Shown: positions 36,905-47,238 of the stretch, in pieces | Layout of the letters: each line of letters starts with the position of its first letter | Position numbering within the stretch: position 1 is the stretch's first letter | Assembly: GCA_007922305.1 (NCBI GenBank) | Contig: ML677364.1 | Coordinates: 18,188,260 to 18,252,259 of the forward strand | Length of the DNA stretch: 64,000 bases | Direction: 5' to 3' | Origin: Dermatemys mawii | Lineage: Eukaryota > Chordata > Testudines > Dermatemydidae | Position numbers and translations under genes: made by a program | Notes under the pieces: generated by a model | Seen by the model: the letters and a program-made list of their open reading frames with translations, nothing else | What the model was told of the DNA's origin: nothing | Databases searched by the model: none

Positions 36905-37155
36905 TAAATTTTTAAACCTGGGGGACCATAACATCATCCAGTTTGACCTGCTATAGAACACAGGCCCTTAAAATGCATTCAGGTACTCCTGTTTTGAGCC
37001 TGATACCAGATGCTTAACTAAAGCTTATCTCCCAGAAAGGCCTCTACTCTTGATTTGAAGACCTCCATAGCTGGAAAATGCACCACTTCCTTCATTTGTG
37101 CTAATGATTAATCACCTCCGCTGTTAAAAATATATGCCTTAATTCTAATCTAAAA
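36905..37155 (-). mobile_element. CR1 LINE 3' fragment, older lineage
   Basis: On the minus strand this shows the end of ORF2 and the 3' UTR of the same older CR1 lineage as 27450-27835. Plus-strand landmarks are CATCATCCAGTTTGACCTGC, then CTTGATTTGAAGACCTCCAT and GCTGTTAAAAATATATGCC. No reading frame survives over more than a few codons. Confidence 0.75.
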
Positions 37156-38649
37156 CAATACATGTTTGTGCAGTTTCCTGTCCATTTCACCATGCTCCTG
37201 GTTTCTGACCACTCCCTCTTCCCATTGTGCAGGGGCCTGGAAGCTACTAGTGCTGTGGGCTACACCCAGCTCTTCTGGATCCGCCTGATTATGGGAACAT
37301 GGGATGGAGTGCAGGGCTGGGCAAGTATCTGGGAATTCACTGTGGACCTCCAAACCAGGGTTTCTGGGTAGGAGCACAGGAAGTCTCTTTTAATGTATCT
37401 TTTGAATATCATGTCGTGATTGAAAATTCAGAGTGATCAGAAGGCTTTGGGGCAAGAGGTGAAAGTGGAGACTGCTTGGCACTTTTGCTGTCTCGCCAGC
37501 TTTCAGTCAGTAGGGGAGATGTCAACCACTTCTGCCTTTCCTGCTGCCATGCCTCCTCCCCCAGTGTACGCTGGTTAAAGAGGCAGAGCTATAGACCCTG
37601 CCTCTGGGAACGGGGCTGCGTGTTTGTGAAGCAGCCTTTCAGACACAGACCACATAGCCCAGGCTTTGAGTAATGCTTCGGGGTTATGGAACATGGCACG
37701 ACTCACTAAGACTGTCCCAAGTCATTGAAATTTGAGCAATTCTGAAATTGTGCAATGATCATTTTGCTAACTGGTGCAGACCAAATTTGTCACCAGCAAA
37801 GGTTTGCAATGAAAGTTTTGTCCACATCTAGAAAAGGGGACAAGAGGTGGGTATTTTTCATCTTAGAAAATCTGATTCCATGGCAAACCCCCTTTGTTGC
37901 ATTTTGTCCAAAAACCTTATATTTGTCCAATTAATAAATAAATGCACTTTAATAAATAAATAAAACCAAAGTCTGAGATGACATCCTATAAAAAACAAAA
38001 AGCTTTGCTTATTTTGAAACCATCTGGATTTACTTTAAAAACAACAACAGCTTTGTTTTCCAATGAACAATTGCAAAAGGGCAGTTGGCAGTATGAAACT
38101 TTACACAGTAACTTCAGTTCATGTACAACATACTGTCTCAGCATTAATAATTGGAATATAAATTCACGGAGTCAGAAATTCTTCTTTCCTCCGTGTTGAT
38201 ACAAGTGGTTAAGAGCTCAGTCAATATTTTCAAGGGCACCCAAAGATATTATCAGTCAAACAGTATGTCATCAAGGAGACTGATTTGATTAGAGTGCAAA
38301 ATGGATGGTCATATAGTACAGCAGGGGATGATCATATAGTACAGCAGTCATATAAATTAATCATAGTACAGTATTTGCTGGAGATAATTCATGTTACTGC
38401 TAATCCAGTTAACAGCTATTTCTTTGGCGGATTTGGGGAACATCCAAAAGCTCTTACTAAATGATGGAGTCTGTCCCTTTATGGTTAGCAGTGCCTAACG
38501 GTCAGCCCACCCCATCATGTGCTGTGGCCCTTTAGGTTTTTTGGTCAATCTGATACATAAACAATGGCATAGGAAATATTGGCAGAGAAGAAATGGTCCC
38601 AGGAATAAGTAGCATTTGGCAGGAAATCCCATTACTCTTTTTTTAAGCA
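37156..38649. other. No gene; short local repeats
   Basis: An AATAAATAAA-rich patch lies at 37930-37967. A 16-bp word TCATATAGTACAGCAG occurs twice (38310-38325 and 38332-38347) with a partial third copy, a small tandem duplication. The frames at 37150-37377 on both strands are mutual shadows with no recognisable product. Confidence 0.4.
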
Positions 38650-38965
38650 ATTGGAACCAGGACCCAGATCCACAAAAGGGACTTAGATCCCAGGATTATG
38701 AGGTACCTAGAAACTCACAGGAACAGCCCTGTGATCCTCAAAGTCTGAGTTAGGCGTCCAGGCTCTCTATACAATGCATGGGGAGAGACAGGCACCTTAG
38801 AATGCACTCCACAAAGCCAGCATGCTTGGCATGGGGCTGCCTAAGCAAGCCAAAGAGAAATAGTGACCCAAGGACCTCTTCATGCCAACTGGTGGAGGGC
38901 TCGGGGTGCATAAGGGATACAGGGATCCCTGGGAGCCGTAGTTACACTGTAGGACACCAAAGAGT
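38650..38965. repeat. Old interspersed repeat related to 14771-15250
   Basis: Begins CAGATCCACAAAAGGGACTTAG and contains GAGTTAGGCGTCCAGG and CAGGCACCTTAGAATGCACTC. The same phrases in other order characterise the repeat at 14771-15250. Superfamily unknown; highly decayed. Confidence 0.4.
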
Positions 38966-39029
38966 GTCATAACATTTCTACTAAAAACCTACATCACAGC
39001 ATACAATATAACAGGTGTGCATGCGGACC

Positions 39030-39150
39030 ATCGTGGAAAGCCACTGACGGGCTGGGATGGTTTGTTTACTTTCAGTGGCTGCAGGTACAGCTGATCATAA
39101 CTCCCACTGCGGTTCACCATTCCAGGCCAGAGGAGAGGCTGGTCTTGGGT
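39030..39150. mobile_element. Fragment of hAT-type MITE
   Basis: CAGTGGCTGCAGGTACAGC and GCGGTTCACCATTCCAGGCC match interior phrases of the hAT MITEs at 24618-24939 (CAGTTCACCGCTCCAGGCC) and 29782-30048. Neither terminus is retained. Confidence 0.45.
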
Positions 39151-39471
39151 TCCCCTATCTCTCTCTGAGCAAGAGACAGATTACAGACCTCAGAGGCCAA
39201 GAGTGTTGTAGTTTCACATAGGTTTTTAGAAGAATTGAGTTAACAAAAGATATCATTTTAAAAATTAAGTGCATGCAAAAATGAGTAGGTAATTACACTG
39301 TGCATGCAAATGGTCATTTAGACTCTAGAGTATAACTGTACGCATGGAATTCCCCAGTTTGTGTGCACAGTCATGGAGGAACACAGCCCTGTGTTGCCTG
39401 TGAGCATTTGAGACCTCAGAACAATAATGGTATAGTCCCCAGATCATATAAACTACACAGAATAATGCAAG

Positions 39472-39714
39472 AATCAGAGGGGTAGCCGTGTTAGTCTGGA
39501 ACTGCAGAAGTGACAAAGAGTCCTGTGGCACCTTAAAGACTAACTAAAATTTTTTTAGAGCATAAGCTTTCATGGGCTAATACCCACTTCGTCGGATGCA
39601 TGCCAAAAAAAAAGCATGCATGCATCCGACGAAGTGGGTATTAGCCCACGAAAGCTTATGCTCTATAAAATTTTTAGTTAGTCTTTAAGGTGCCACAGGA
39701 CTCTTTGTCACTTC
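39472..39714. mobile_element. Fold-back retroelement insertion, probably Penelope-like
   Basis: A 243-bp insertion flanked by an exact 14-bp target duplication CAGAATAATGCAAG (39458-39471 and 39715-39728). It is two copies of one sequence, head to head: left arm 39507-39603 (sense on minus), 10-bp A-rich spacer, right arm 39614-39714 (sense on plus), ~95% identical. The left copy also keeps a 35-bp distal end with GGGGTAGCCGTGTTAGTCTG, which the right arm lacks. I recognise this sequence from vertebrate Penelope-like retroelements, which often form partial inverted copies; the class is my inference. The right arm has a hammerhead-like core at 39626-39653. Confidence 0.75.
39626..39653 (+). 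ncRNA. Degenerate hammerhead-ribozyme-like core
   Basis: The segment has the order CUGANGA-like core, hairpin, GAAA. The core reads CCGACGA (39626-39632), with C in place of the conserved U4; the hairpin is GTGGGT/GCCCAC closing an ATTA loop (39634-39649, 6 pairs including one G-U); then GAAA (39650-39653). One extra A sits between core and stem. Hammerhead motifs are known in Penelope-like retroelements. The U4 change would be expected to abolish cleavage. The left arm carries the same motif on the minus strand with one stem change. Confidence 0.4.
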
Positions 39715-39728
39715 CAGAATAATGCAAG

Positions 39729-41466
39729 GCGATCAAAGTCTACTGTTGGTTACACCTATGTAAACTGAAAGCATCTCCACTGACTTCTGGCATGTAACAC
39801 TGATGTCCTTGCTAGCTGTAAAAAATTAGGTGTATTCTCCATTTCATATCTAATATCATTTAGAAGACACTGTCATGCATTTACAAAGGGATTGTGGGAC
39901 TGCTTTTGTGGATTTAATAATCTCTCTTCTGAATTTTACATAATAAAGCTAATTTAATGTAACCTGTTTCTCCATTTATCAAATATATGTTTGCAAGGAT
40001 CTTGTGATAATCTGTAGTAAAATACTCTCTCCACCCCCGTAAAAGTCTCCAGTTTGGTCTTAAAAGATGTAAGAGAGTCATATTTACTTATAACAAGTAG
40101 CAGTGATTTTGTCAAGCAAATGTTCTGTCCTCCCATAGGAATAATTTCTTCCTTTAGTGTGGACTAGCAAGAAGTCTATCTGCTTATTTATAAATAAACT
40201 GTAATTCACAGAGTGAGTTAGTAGGAAATCCAATAAACTGGGAGTTATAATAATGAAACATAAAATACTTGAATCAGAAGCACCAAATGACACTTACACA
40301 GAAGAGGGTGCACTTTAGTAACATCCCTGAGATGGTAAATGGAACATACAGAGAGATTCTTAATGAATTCCTGAAAACTTAGCCCATAGTGTAATAACTT
40401 CTTCAAATTCCTAGCTGTGGGAACTGGAGTAATATTGAATAGTTATGAAAAGTTTGGGTAAGAAGGTACAAAATATGATAATAGTATAGGCTCCAGGAGA
40501 GTTATTCCATTCAACTTTGAAGTGTTTTCCATAATAACAATCAAAAAACACCACATCACATTCTCTGTCATTGCAGGTATACGATAGAAAAAAGGAAATG
40601 TAGATTTCACTGGGCTACATCACAGTGACATGATAAACCTTAGGGAGAAAAAAACCATAAACAAACATGTGAATTCTAATTGCCCTGGCGCTTGGAGGAA
40701 CATCTGTGCTGGTTCCTTTTCTGTCAGACGTCTTGTCTCCAAAAGATATAAATTGAATAGGGCCATAATATTGCAAGATTTAAACAACCCAAAGAGCAGT
40801 TTGGCTTCTCACTGTAATGTGATTCCTACATACTGTAATTTTCCATTCAATAGCATCAGAAGTCTAAGGACTGGATTCAACTCCCAATGAAGTCACTGTA
40901 AACGCTTCCTCTTATAGCAGTGAATGATGGACTGGCCTTTTAAAAAAACCAGCATGACAGATGGCAGTCATTGGCACTGAAAAGACCCCTGCAGGCTTTG
41001 ATCACAGCCTCTTCCATAGTGGGTTCTAAACCTGGTTTTATCAGCACACATTTTTTCTAAGATAGAACTGAAATGTACATTTGACAAAAAGGGTAAATTA
41101 GAGGGAAGACTGGAGCTAGCAATGTAATGGGGGACAAAGGTTTGGGTGGTTTTTTTTTTAAATAAAGGAATTAAAATTATGCAACTGTCCTTTTAAGCTG
41201 CGTGCATAAATTAACAGGTTCATTTTCTGTACTTGTGCTGCACAATGCTAAAAATGAGCTAAACTTGTTGTATGGCTTGTTTTTCCTGTATGCTGCTTCC
41301 CTGCTGACTTCACTTCTCTTTGTCGACTTGGTATGTAAATGGTATCCATTGTGCTAGCTTACAGTGCTTCATTTACATCTGACAGAGAGAAAAGTGAATA
41401 AACAGCTCTCTGACAGAAAACCTGTGTTCTTCACCTCTGCTACTGACTGATACCTGAAAACAGACA
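39729..41466. other. No feature recognised
   Basis: AT-rich. Small frames near 39954-40293 and 40630-40890 resemble nothing known. Confidence 0.4.
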
Positions 41467-41974
41467 CTAACTTTTGTTCATTGTATACACATAACTCCTA
41501 ATATAGTAGCTGTACATACAGTTCACACTGATATTCATAATGAGCGTGACCCCAGCTTTCACTGAAGACCTCACATGACATCTTTGATGAACTACACCGA
41601 TGATTCTTTGGTACATACCAGAGTCACAACTTTCTTGTAACCCCATTGCTTGTTGGCATTCACGGGTTTTAAGATGACAGACTCTCAGCAGCAAAGACCA
41701 GCAACTGGTAGTTACTGAACTCATGATGAACTTATCACTCACAAACAGTGATGTACGGCAAGCCAGAAATGATGAACTGCAGGCTGCTATGAGAGACGGT
41801 CTTCTTCTTAGCTGTTTTTTAGCTGGTCTGTTGTCAGAAACACAAGATATTTTAATGAAAGATAATGAGGTCATGTCCAAACTGCTGCAGCAGAGAGTGT
41901 CACTTATTGCAACTACTGAAGCAAAGCCAGATAATGGGAGAGCAGAAAAAAATAGCCAGATGCACTGTCCATAA
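41467..41974. other. Overlapping antisense frames of unknown nature
   Basis: A 137-codon minus-strand frame (41467-41880) overlaps an 83-codon plus-strand frame (41723-41974). The plus-strand piece reads like a helical, Gln/Leu-rich segment and could be a decayed coding remnant, since codon-like structure extends upstream without long frames. I recognise neither product. Length alone is not evidence of coding here, and both may be chance. Confidence 0.25.
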
Positions 41975-42629
41975 TGAGTTTGGGAGTGTAAATATTAAAA
42001 GTGGATGCTAGCCAATTAGATGATGTGTAGATGTAGCCAGTCCAAGGAAAGCAGCCTGGCAAGTGGGTTGAAGGGGCTGCAAAGAGCAATGTTTCCCCTA
42101 ATCCATGGATATTTGCAGGGCATATGATAGAACAGGGACACTGAAGATTGGACAATCACAATCTGGAAAAATTAGGTCTAGTGTCAAATGCCAGCCATCA
42201 TCACATTGGTGCAACAGAGTAAGTGAGGTAAGTCTAATTATAGTTAAGGAATATGTAATAACCAAAATACATAAGTGCTTCTTAATTCAGGATCTGAACT
42301 TTGTCCCACCCAACTGTCCATCCTGTGTTTGAGGGAATCAGATTGCAAATAACTAAGCTGTGTTTCAGACTTCTACTGGAGATCCACTGGTATGAAGGTT
42401 TGAGGAGGAATGTAGCTGATTCTGTGACTTGGAGGGCTGAATACAGCATATACTTGTGGCCCTGCCAGAGACTTCTGCACAAATTATTTCAGGAAGAGGC
42501 TCTGCTTGCACACCACACCAAAGCACAGAGAGACAGAAACAATCACTGTGCTCTAGTTGTGCTAAATTAATACAGCTAGTTCTTGGAAATAGAAGAGGGG
42601 GGAAGGAAGGAATATTATGGCCAGACAGA
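41975..42629. other. No feature recognised
   Basis: Several overlapping 60-96 codon frames on both strands (42105-42655) shadow one another; none has a recognisable domain. Confidence 0.35.
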
Positions 42630-42795
42630 CAATTACCTAGTCTGACTTTCTGCATTACACAGGCATTAGGACTTCCCTGAGTTCATTCTTGTTTGAACTA
42701 GAACATTTCATTTAGGAACATACCTAATCTTCACTTAAAAGTTTTAATGGATGGAAAAACTACCACAACCCTTGGTAGATACTTATAAATGGACT
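42630..42795 (-). mobile_element. CR1 LINE 3' fragment, older lineage
   Basis: On the plus strand ACCTAGTCTGACTTTCTGCA, then ACACAGGCATTAGGACTTCC and AACCCTTGGTAGATACTTA correspond to the inverse of the older CR1 3' end seen at 36905-37155. Very decayed. Confidence 0.65.
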
Positions 42796-43100
42796 AAGCC
42801 CAGTGGTGTTTAGACCCATATTGGTCAGTTTCAGTGTGGTCAAGCAGGGAATATCAATGAAACCTTTAAAAGGTGACTTTATATACCTTTTAACAAACAA
42901 GTGATGTTATTGCCAGTTGCTGATTTCAGCTACAGACCAATCTGAGACAATTCACCCCTTTTTCCAGTCTTAATCCCATTAAGATTTACAACCTCCTTTC
43001 TTCTCAAGCCCTTTTCTCCTTATCTCTTTCCCTCCTTCCCACTGACCAACAGCCTTTTTGTTGCACATGGATTCACATAGGAGATAACACTAGTTTGTGG
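42796..43100. other. No feature recognised
   Basis: No gene or repeat seen between the CR1 fragment and the solo LTR. Confidence 0.4.
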
Positions 43101-43105
43101 GATGG

Positions 43106-43890
43106 TGTTAAGGATCTCTCCCCACTCTGACCTTTAAGATACAGATATTGGGACCTACTTGAAAGACTTCATAAGCCTATTTCTACCATCTTAGGTTAAA
43201 AACTTCCCTAAGGCACAAACTCCTTGTCCTTGAGCAGTATCGCTGCCACCATCAAGTGATTTAGGGAAAGAATCAAGGAAAGGACCACTTGGAGTTCCTA
43301 TTCCCCCAAAAATATCCCCCCAAGCTGTATACCCCTTTCCTGGGAGGCTTCAGAATAATACCCTCACCAATTGTTACAGGTGAGCCAGTTCCAAACCCCT
43401 GGATCTTTAAAACAATGGAAAAAATCAGTCAGATTCTTAAAAGAATGATTTTAATTAAAGAAAAGGTAAAGAATCACTGTAAAATCAGGATGATAGATAA
43501 GTTTACAGAGTAACAAAAGAGATAAAAACACAGAGGAACCCCCTCTAGTTTTAGTTTCAAGTTACAGGAAAACAAAACAGGGATAAACCTCCCTCTAGCA
43601 AAGGAAAAATTCAAAAGTTAATCTAACATGCCTTCCCTGGCTTCTTCTTACTAGTTCTGTAATTTTGGATGCTTATTTCTGATTGTCTGTAAGAGAGGTG
43701 TTTTTCTTGCCCAGTCTCTCTCTCTTGCTCTGAGAGAACACAAAACAAAAGCCTCTCCTCCGCTCCAGATTTGAAAGTATCTTTTGTCCCCATTGATTCT
43801 TTTGGTCAGGTGCCAGCCAGGTTATCTGAGCTTCTTAACTCCTTACAGGTAAGGAGGAACTCAAGGCTACCCTTCTGTATGGTTATGACA
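43106..43890 (-). mobile_element. Solo LTR, TGTCATAA family, antisense
   Basis: On the minus strand the 785-bp block begins TGTCATAACC and ends GATCCTTAACA. It is flanked by the exact 5-bp duplication GATGG (43101-43105 and 43891-43895). Minus-strand landmarks are the CCTGTAAGGAGTTAAGAAGC block near the 5' end, TTAATTAAAATCATTCTTTT in the middle and GATCCAGGGGTTTGG further on, which I recognise from an abundant turtle LTR retrotransposon family. No internal domain is attached, so it is a solo LTR. It is unrelated to the TGTGAT...GTCACA LTRs. Confidence 0.88.
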
Positions 43891-44110
43891 GATGGGAAGG
43901 TCCATGTTGGCTCCTTTTAAGAGAGATTATTTTTGTCTTATTGAAAACCATCTGCAGTCGCTTCTATCAGTCAGAGGCCTTCTTAGAAACTTCCCCTTTC
44001 ATTAGGTATGCTTTGCATCAGACATCCCCCCTATTTTGTTCCTTTTGGTCTTATAACTCATTATTTTCAAGACCTTCCCTCTACTTACTAGTCAAGGCCT
44101 TTCTTTGTAA

Positions 44111-44137
44111 CACACACACACACACACACACAAAACT

Positions 44138-44180
<43 letters not shown>
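44111..44180 (+). repeat. (CA)n-(TA)n compound microsatellite
   Basis: A pure CA run of about 11 units (44111-44132) is followed, after ACTCATACATATATACA, by about 16 TA units (up to 44178). Likely length-variable; it accounts for the poly-(Ile-Tyr) tail of the frame that crosses it. Confidence 0.95.
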
Positions 44181-44185
<5 letters not shown>

Positions 44186-44234
44186 TTCCTTAACCATCCT
44201 TAACCAATCAGCTAACTTTAATTCTATACTTATT

Positions 44235-45370
44235 CTACAATAAGCCAAAGAAATTGAGCTCCTCGAGTCTATTTTTATAAGGCATTTATATGCTTAAAGA
44301 ATTTTTCCAATTCTTTAATCGTTCTTGTGGCTTTTCTCTGAACCTTGTCCAGTTTATCAACTTCCATCTTGAATTGTGGACACCTGAACTGGACACAGTA
44401 TTCCAGCAATGGTCAGACCAGTGCCAAACACAGAGGCGGTATATTACCTCCTACTCCTAATTGCTATTACCCTAGTCGTACATCTGAAGATTGTATTATC
44501 CCATTTTCAACATCAAAACACATATTGTTTGTTTGTGTTCAGCTCTGTATCAGTCAGAGGTGATGAGTAGGGGAGGCATGCGAGGTCAAGTGCCCACACC
44601 AGTAGCCGGCCTGGGTGGGGGCGGGGGAGGGAGAGTGCAAGGGGCGGGATCAGAGCCTCTTCTTATGCCGGTCACTGGGATGCTGCTCAGTGGAGCCGCG
44701 GCTGTGTAGCAGCCACCTGCAAGACAGCCAGCTGTGGTGAGCTGCTCCCCTCCCAGGCTCAGCTTCTGAGGACAGAAGCCAAGCAAGCAGAAGTCCTTCC
44801 TCCCTCCCAGCATGCTCAGCGCCTGTCCCTGGAAGCTGACCCTGGGGAGGGAGCGAGGTGCTGCCACCCCTTCCCAGCTAGGCTTTCTTACAGGCAGCTG
44901 CTACGCTGCACAGAGTGGTGACCAAGAGCAACTCCGCCCCACTTCCCACCTGGGCCTGGCTGCCAGGGAGAGCAGTCGAATGTGCCGGGGAGAGCTGATG
45001 TAGTGGGAAAAGGACAGAGCTCCTACCTCCCCGCAGGCAACATGAGATGAGAGGGGGAGGGGAGAGTGCTGCAGCCCTGGGTTGCGGGAAGGGTTGGGGA
45101 GAAGACATAGGGCAGTCAGATGTCCTCCTCTTTAGATTATGCTCCACCTTGGTATGGGGAAACACCAGTCATCTACGGTATCAGTGATCTGTTGTCTTCA
45201 TTATTTACCACTCCCCCAACCTTTGTGTCATCCACAAACTTAATCAGTTTTGTGTGTTTTCTTCCAGAGCATCGATAAAAATGTTAAATAGTGTGCAGTT
45301 TACAACCAGTCTCTGGAAGACCCCCCCGTAGAAATATACCCAACTGACAAAATGAGAGCTAAGGGGCTGA
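44235..45370 (-). mobile_element. CR1-type LINE, antisense, split by a hAT insertion
   Basis: The left part (44235-44554) and the right part (45178-45370) are one CR1-type sequence read on the minus strand. Plus-strand landmarks are CGTTCTTGTGGCTTTTCTCTG, GAATTGTGGACACCTGAACT and, at the right, GTGTCATCCACAAACTTAAT and CGATAAAAATGTTAAATAG, the last being the inverse of the RT motif LFNIFI-D. The two parts rejoin perfectly when the insertion 44555-45177 plus one copy of the 8-bp duplication is removed. The copy is decayed, with no open frame. Confidence 0.8.
44555..45177. mobile_element. GC-rich hAT-like insertion in CR1
   Basis: A 623-bp GC-rich block flanked by the exact octamer GTATCAGT (44547-44554 and 45178-45185), which restores a continuous CR1 when excised. 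The left end is CAGAGGTGATGAGTAG and the inverted right end is CGTAGATGACTGGTG, only weakly alike, but an 8-bp duplication and a CAG-type end fit hAT. Interior G-rich runs (near 44615-44650) and several overlapping frames reflect composition. No transposase is present. Confidence 0.8.
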
Positions 45371-46179
45371 TAACTAGTTCTCAGCACGCTACCACTGAGG
45401 ATCCAGACCTTCCACTACAAGAGACTGAGAAAACTCAGGCAGAGATTTGTACAGCTTGTGTTGTTGTTCATTTACAGATAATCCGTCTGCCAAGAGATTG
45501 CAGTCTGGAATCTCTTTAGGAGGTGAGATAAAACGTTCAAGCTTTCCAGGCCTCTCTGAAGCAGCAAATGGGCCACAAATATTATAGCAAATTAAACATT
45601 AGTGTCAACAGTGTTGATTCTCTACAGAAGCACATCAGAAATACTTTTCTGAATTAGGAATTGATTTATCTGTAGTAATAATTTCAGGGCTAGATACAAG
45701 AACTTTGTTCAGATTTAGAGGTGTTTCTAAGTAAAAGATATTGGAAGGAATTCTGAAGTCCAGACTCACAATAGATTGAAGTTTGAGCCTGTTGTTTAAG
45801 GCAAGCAGTTTAATGCATACCCTCCACCTGTACAAAAACTGTATAGCAGAGAACCAAAGTATTGAAAAGATGAACTTGTAGAGGAATATACATCACCTTG
45901 GGCCACATACTGGGTCAGAGTAAGGAACCTAGAAGGTAACAAATTATCAGATCAAAAATGCTTTTGCTTTAGGGTATCACTGACTCAACACACTGGTCTG
46001 GCAACGAGCTTCAGTGCAGCTCCACTGACTGTGCAGAGTTCCACTGAAGTCAGTGAGACTCCGTTTGGCAACATGGGTCTGCCTTTATGGAACTCATTTG
46101 GGGCTAGGCCCTGAGGTCACACAGACAAAAGTTGCAGAATAATTGTTGATCCTGTGGTAATGCCGGTGATAGGAGGCAA
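45371..46179. other. No gene; old repeat at 46040-46130
   Basis: The segment near 46040-46130 (GAAGTCAGTGAGACTCCG, TTATGGAACTCATTTGGGGC) is related to the old repeat at 25375-25500. Nothing else is recognised. Confidence 0.4.
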
Positions 46180-47225
46180 CCAGAAGAAATTGGCAAAGAT
46201 TGGAAAAAGCTGAGTATAGTGCCCATATTTAAAAAGGGGAAAAAAGAGAACCTGGGGAACTACAGACCAGTCAGCCTCACTTCAGTCCCTGGCAAAATCA
46301 TGGAGCAGGTCCTCAAGGAATCCATTTTGAAGCACTTAGAGGAGAGGAAGGTGATCAGGAACAGTCAACATGGATTCGCCAAGGGCAAATCATGCCTGAC
46401 CAATCTGATTGCCTTCTATGATGAGATAACTGTCTCTGTGGATATGGGAAAAGCAATGGATGTGATATAACTTGACGTTAGCAAAGCTTTTGATAGGGTT
46501 TCCCACAGTATTCTTGCCAGCAAGATAAAAATGTTTGGATTGGATGAATGGAATATAAGGTGGTCAGAAAGCTAGCTAGATTGTCAGGCTCAATGGATAG
46601 TGATCAATGGCTCGATGTCTAGTTGGTATCAAGTGGAGTGCCACAGGAGTCAGTCCTGGGGCTGGTTTTGTTCAACATCTTTATTAATGATCTAGATGAT
46701 GGGATTAATTGAACCCTCAGCATGTTTACAGATGATGCTAAACTGAAGGGAGAGGTAGATATGCTGGAGGGTAGAGATAGGGTCCAGAGTTACCTAGACA
46801 AATTGGAAGATTCGGCCAAAAGAAATCTGATGAGGTTCAACAAGGACAAGTGCAGACTTCTGCACTTAGGAAGGAAGAATCCCTGGCACCTCTACAGGCT
46901 GGGGACTGACTGGCTAAGCAGCAGTTTTGAAGAAAAGGACCTGGGGAATACAGTTGATAAGAAGCTGGATATGAGTCAGCAGTGTGCCCTAGTTGTCAAG
47001 AAGGCCAATGGCATATTGGACTGTATTAGTAGGAGCATTGTCAGCAGATCGAGGGAAGTGATTATTCCCCTCTATTCGGCACTGGTGAGGCCACACCTGG
47101 AATATCGTGTCTAATTTTGGTCCACTCACTGCAGAAGGGATGTGGACAAATTGGATTGAGTCCAGCGGAGGGCAACAAAAATGATAAAGGGGCCGAGGCA
47201 CATGAGCAAACCATGATTTCACGGT
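46180..47225 (+). mobile_element. CR1 LINE copy, avian-like lineage, truncated at both ends
   Basis: About 1.05 kb covering the RT domain from the first finger motif to just before the C-terminus. It is more like avian CR1 ORF2 in its motifs (KKGKKE-LGNYRPVSLTS; SFEEKDLG; RSREVIIPLYSALVRPHLEY) than the other CR1 pieces here. It has no CR1 3' UTR: the frame fades at about 47220, a few bases before the target site of a fold-back element inserted at 47239. In-frame stops (for example at 46468-46470) and at least one frameshift make it inactive. Confidence 0.9.
46219..47114 (+). pseudogene. CR1 reverse-transcriptase remnant
   Basis: RNA-dependent DNA polymerase domain of CR1 ORF2. The first open part (46219-46470, 83 codons) has NYRPVSLTS (residues 14-22), QHGF (50-53) and SCLTNL (58-63), the RT finger motifs. 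After a stop at 46468 the same frame continues with LDVSKAFDRVSH, the first catalytic-Asp motif. The second open part (46722-47114, 130 codons, different frame) begins with FTDD, in place of the family's FADD active site, and ends with LYSALVRPHLEY (117-128). A stop and a frameshift separate the catalytic motifs, so it is non-functional. Confidence 0.9.
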
Positions 47226-47238
47226 TTCCCTTTTTGAT

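Noticed and set aside
44586..45165. Overlapping 63-95 codon frames
   Set aside because: They lie in the GC-rich hAT-like insertion and have no transposase motif.
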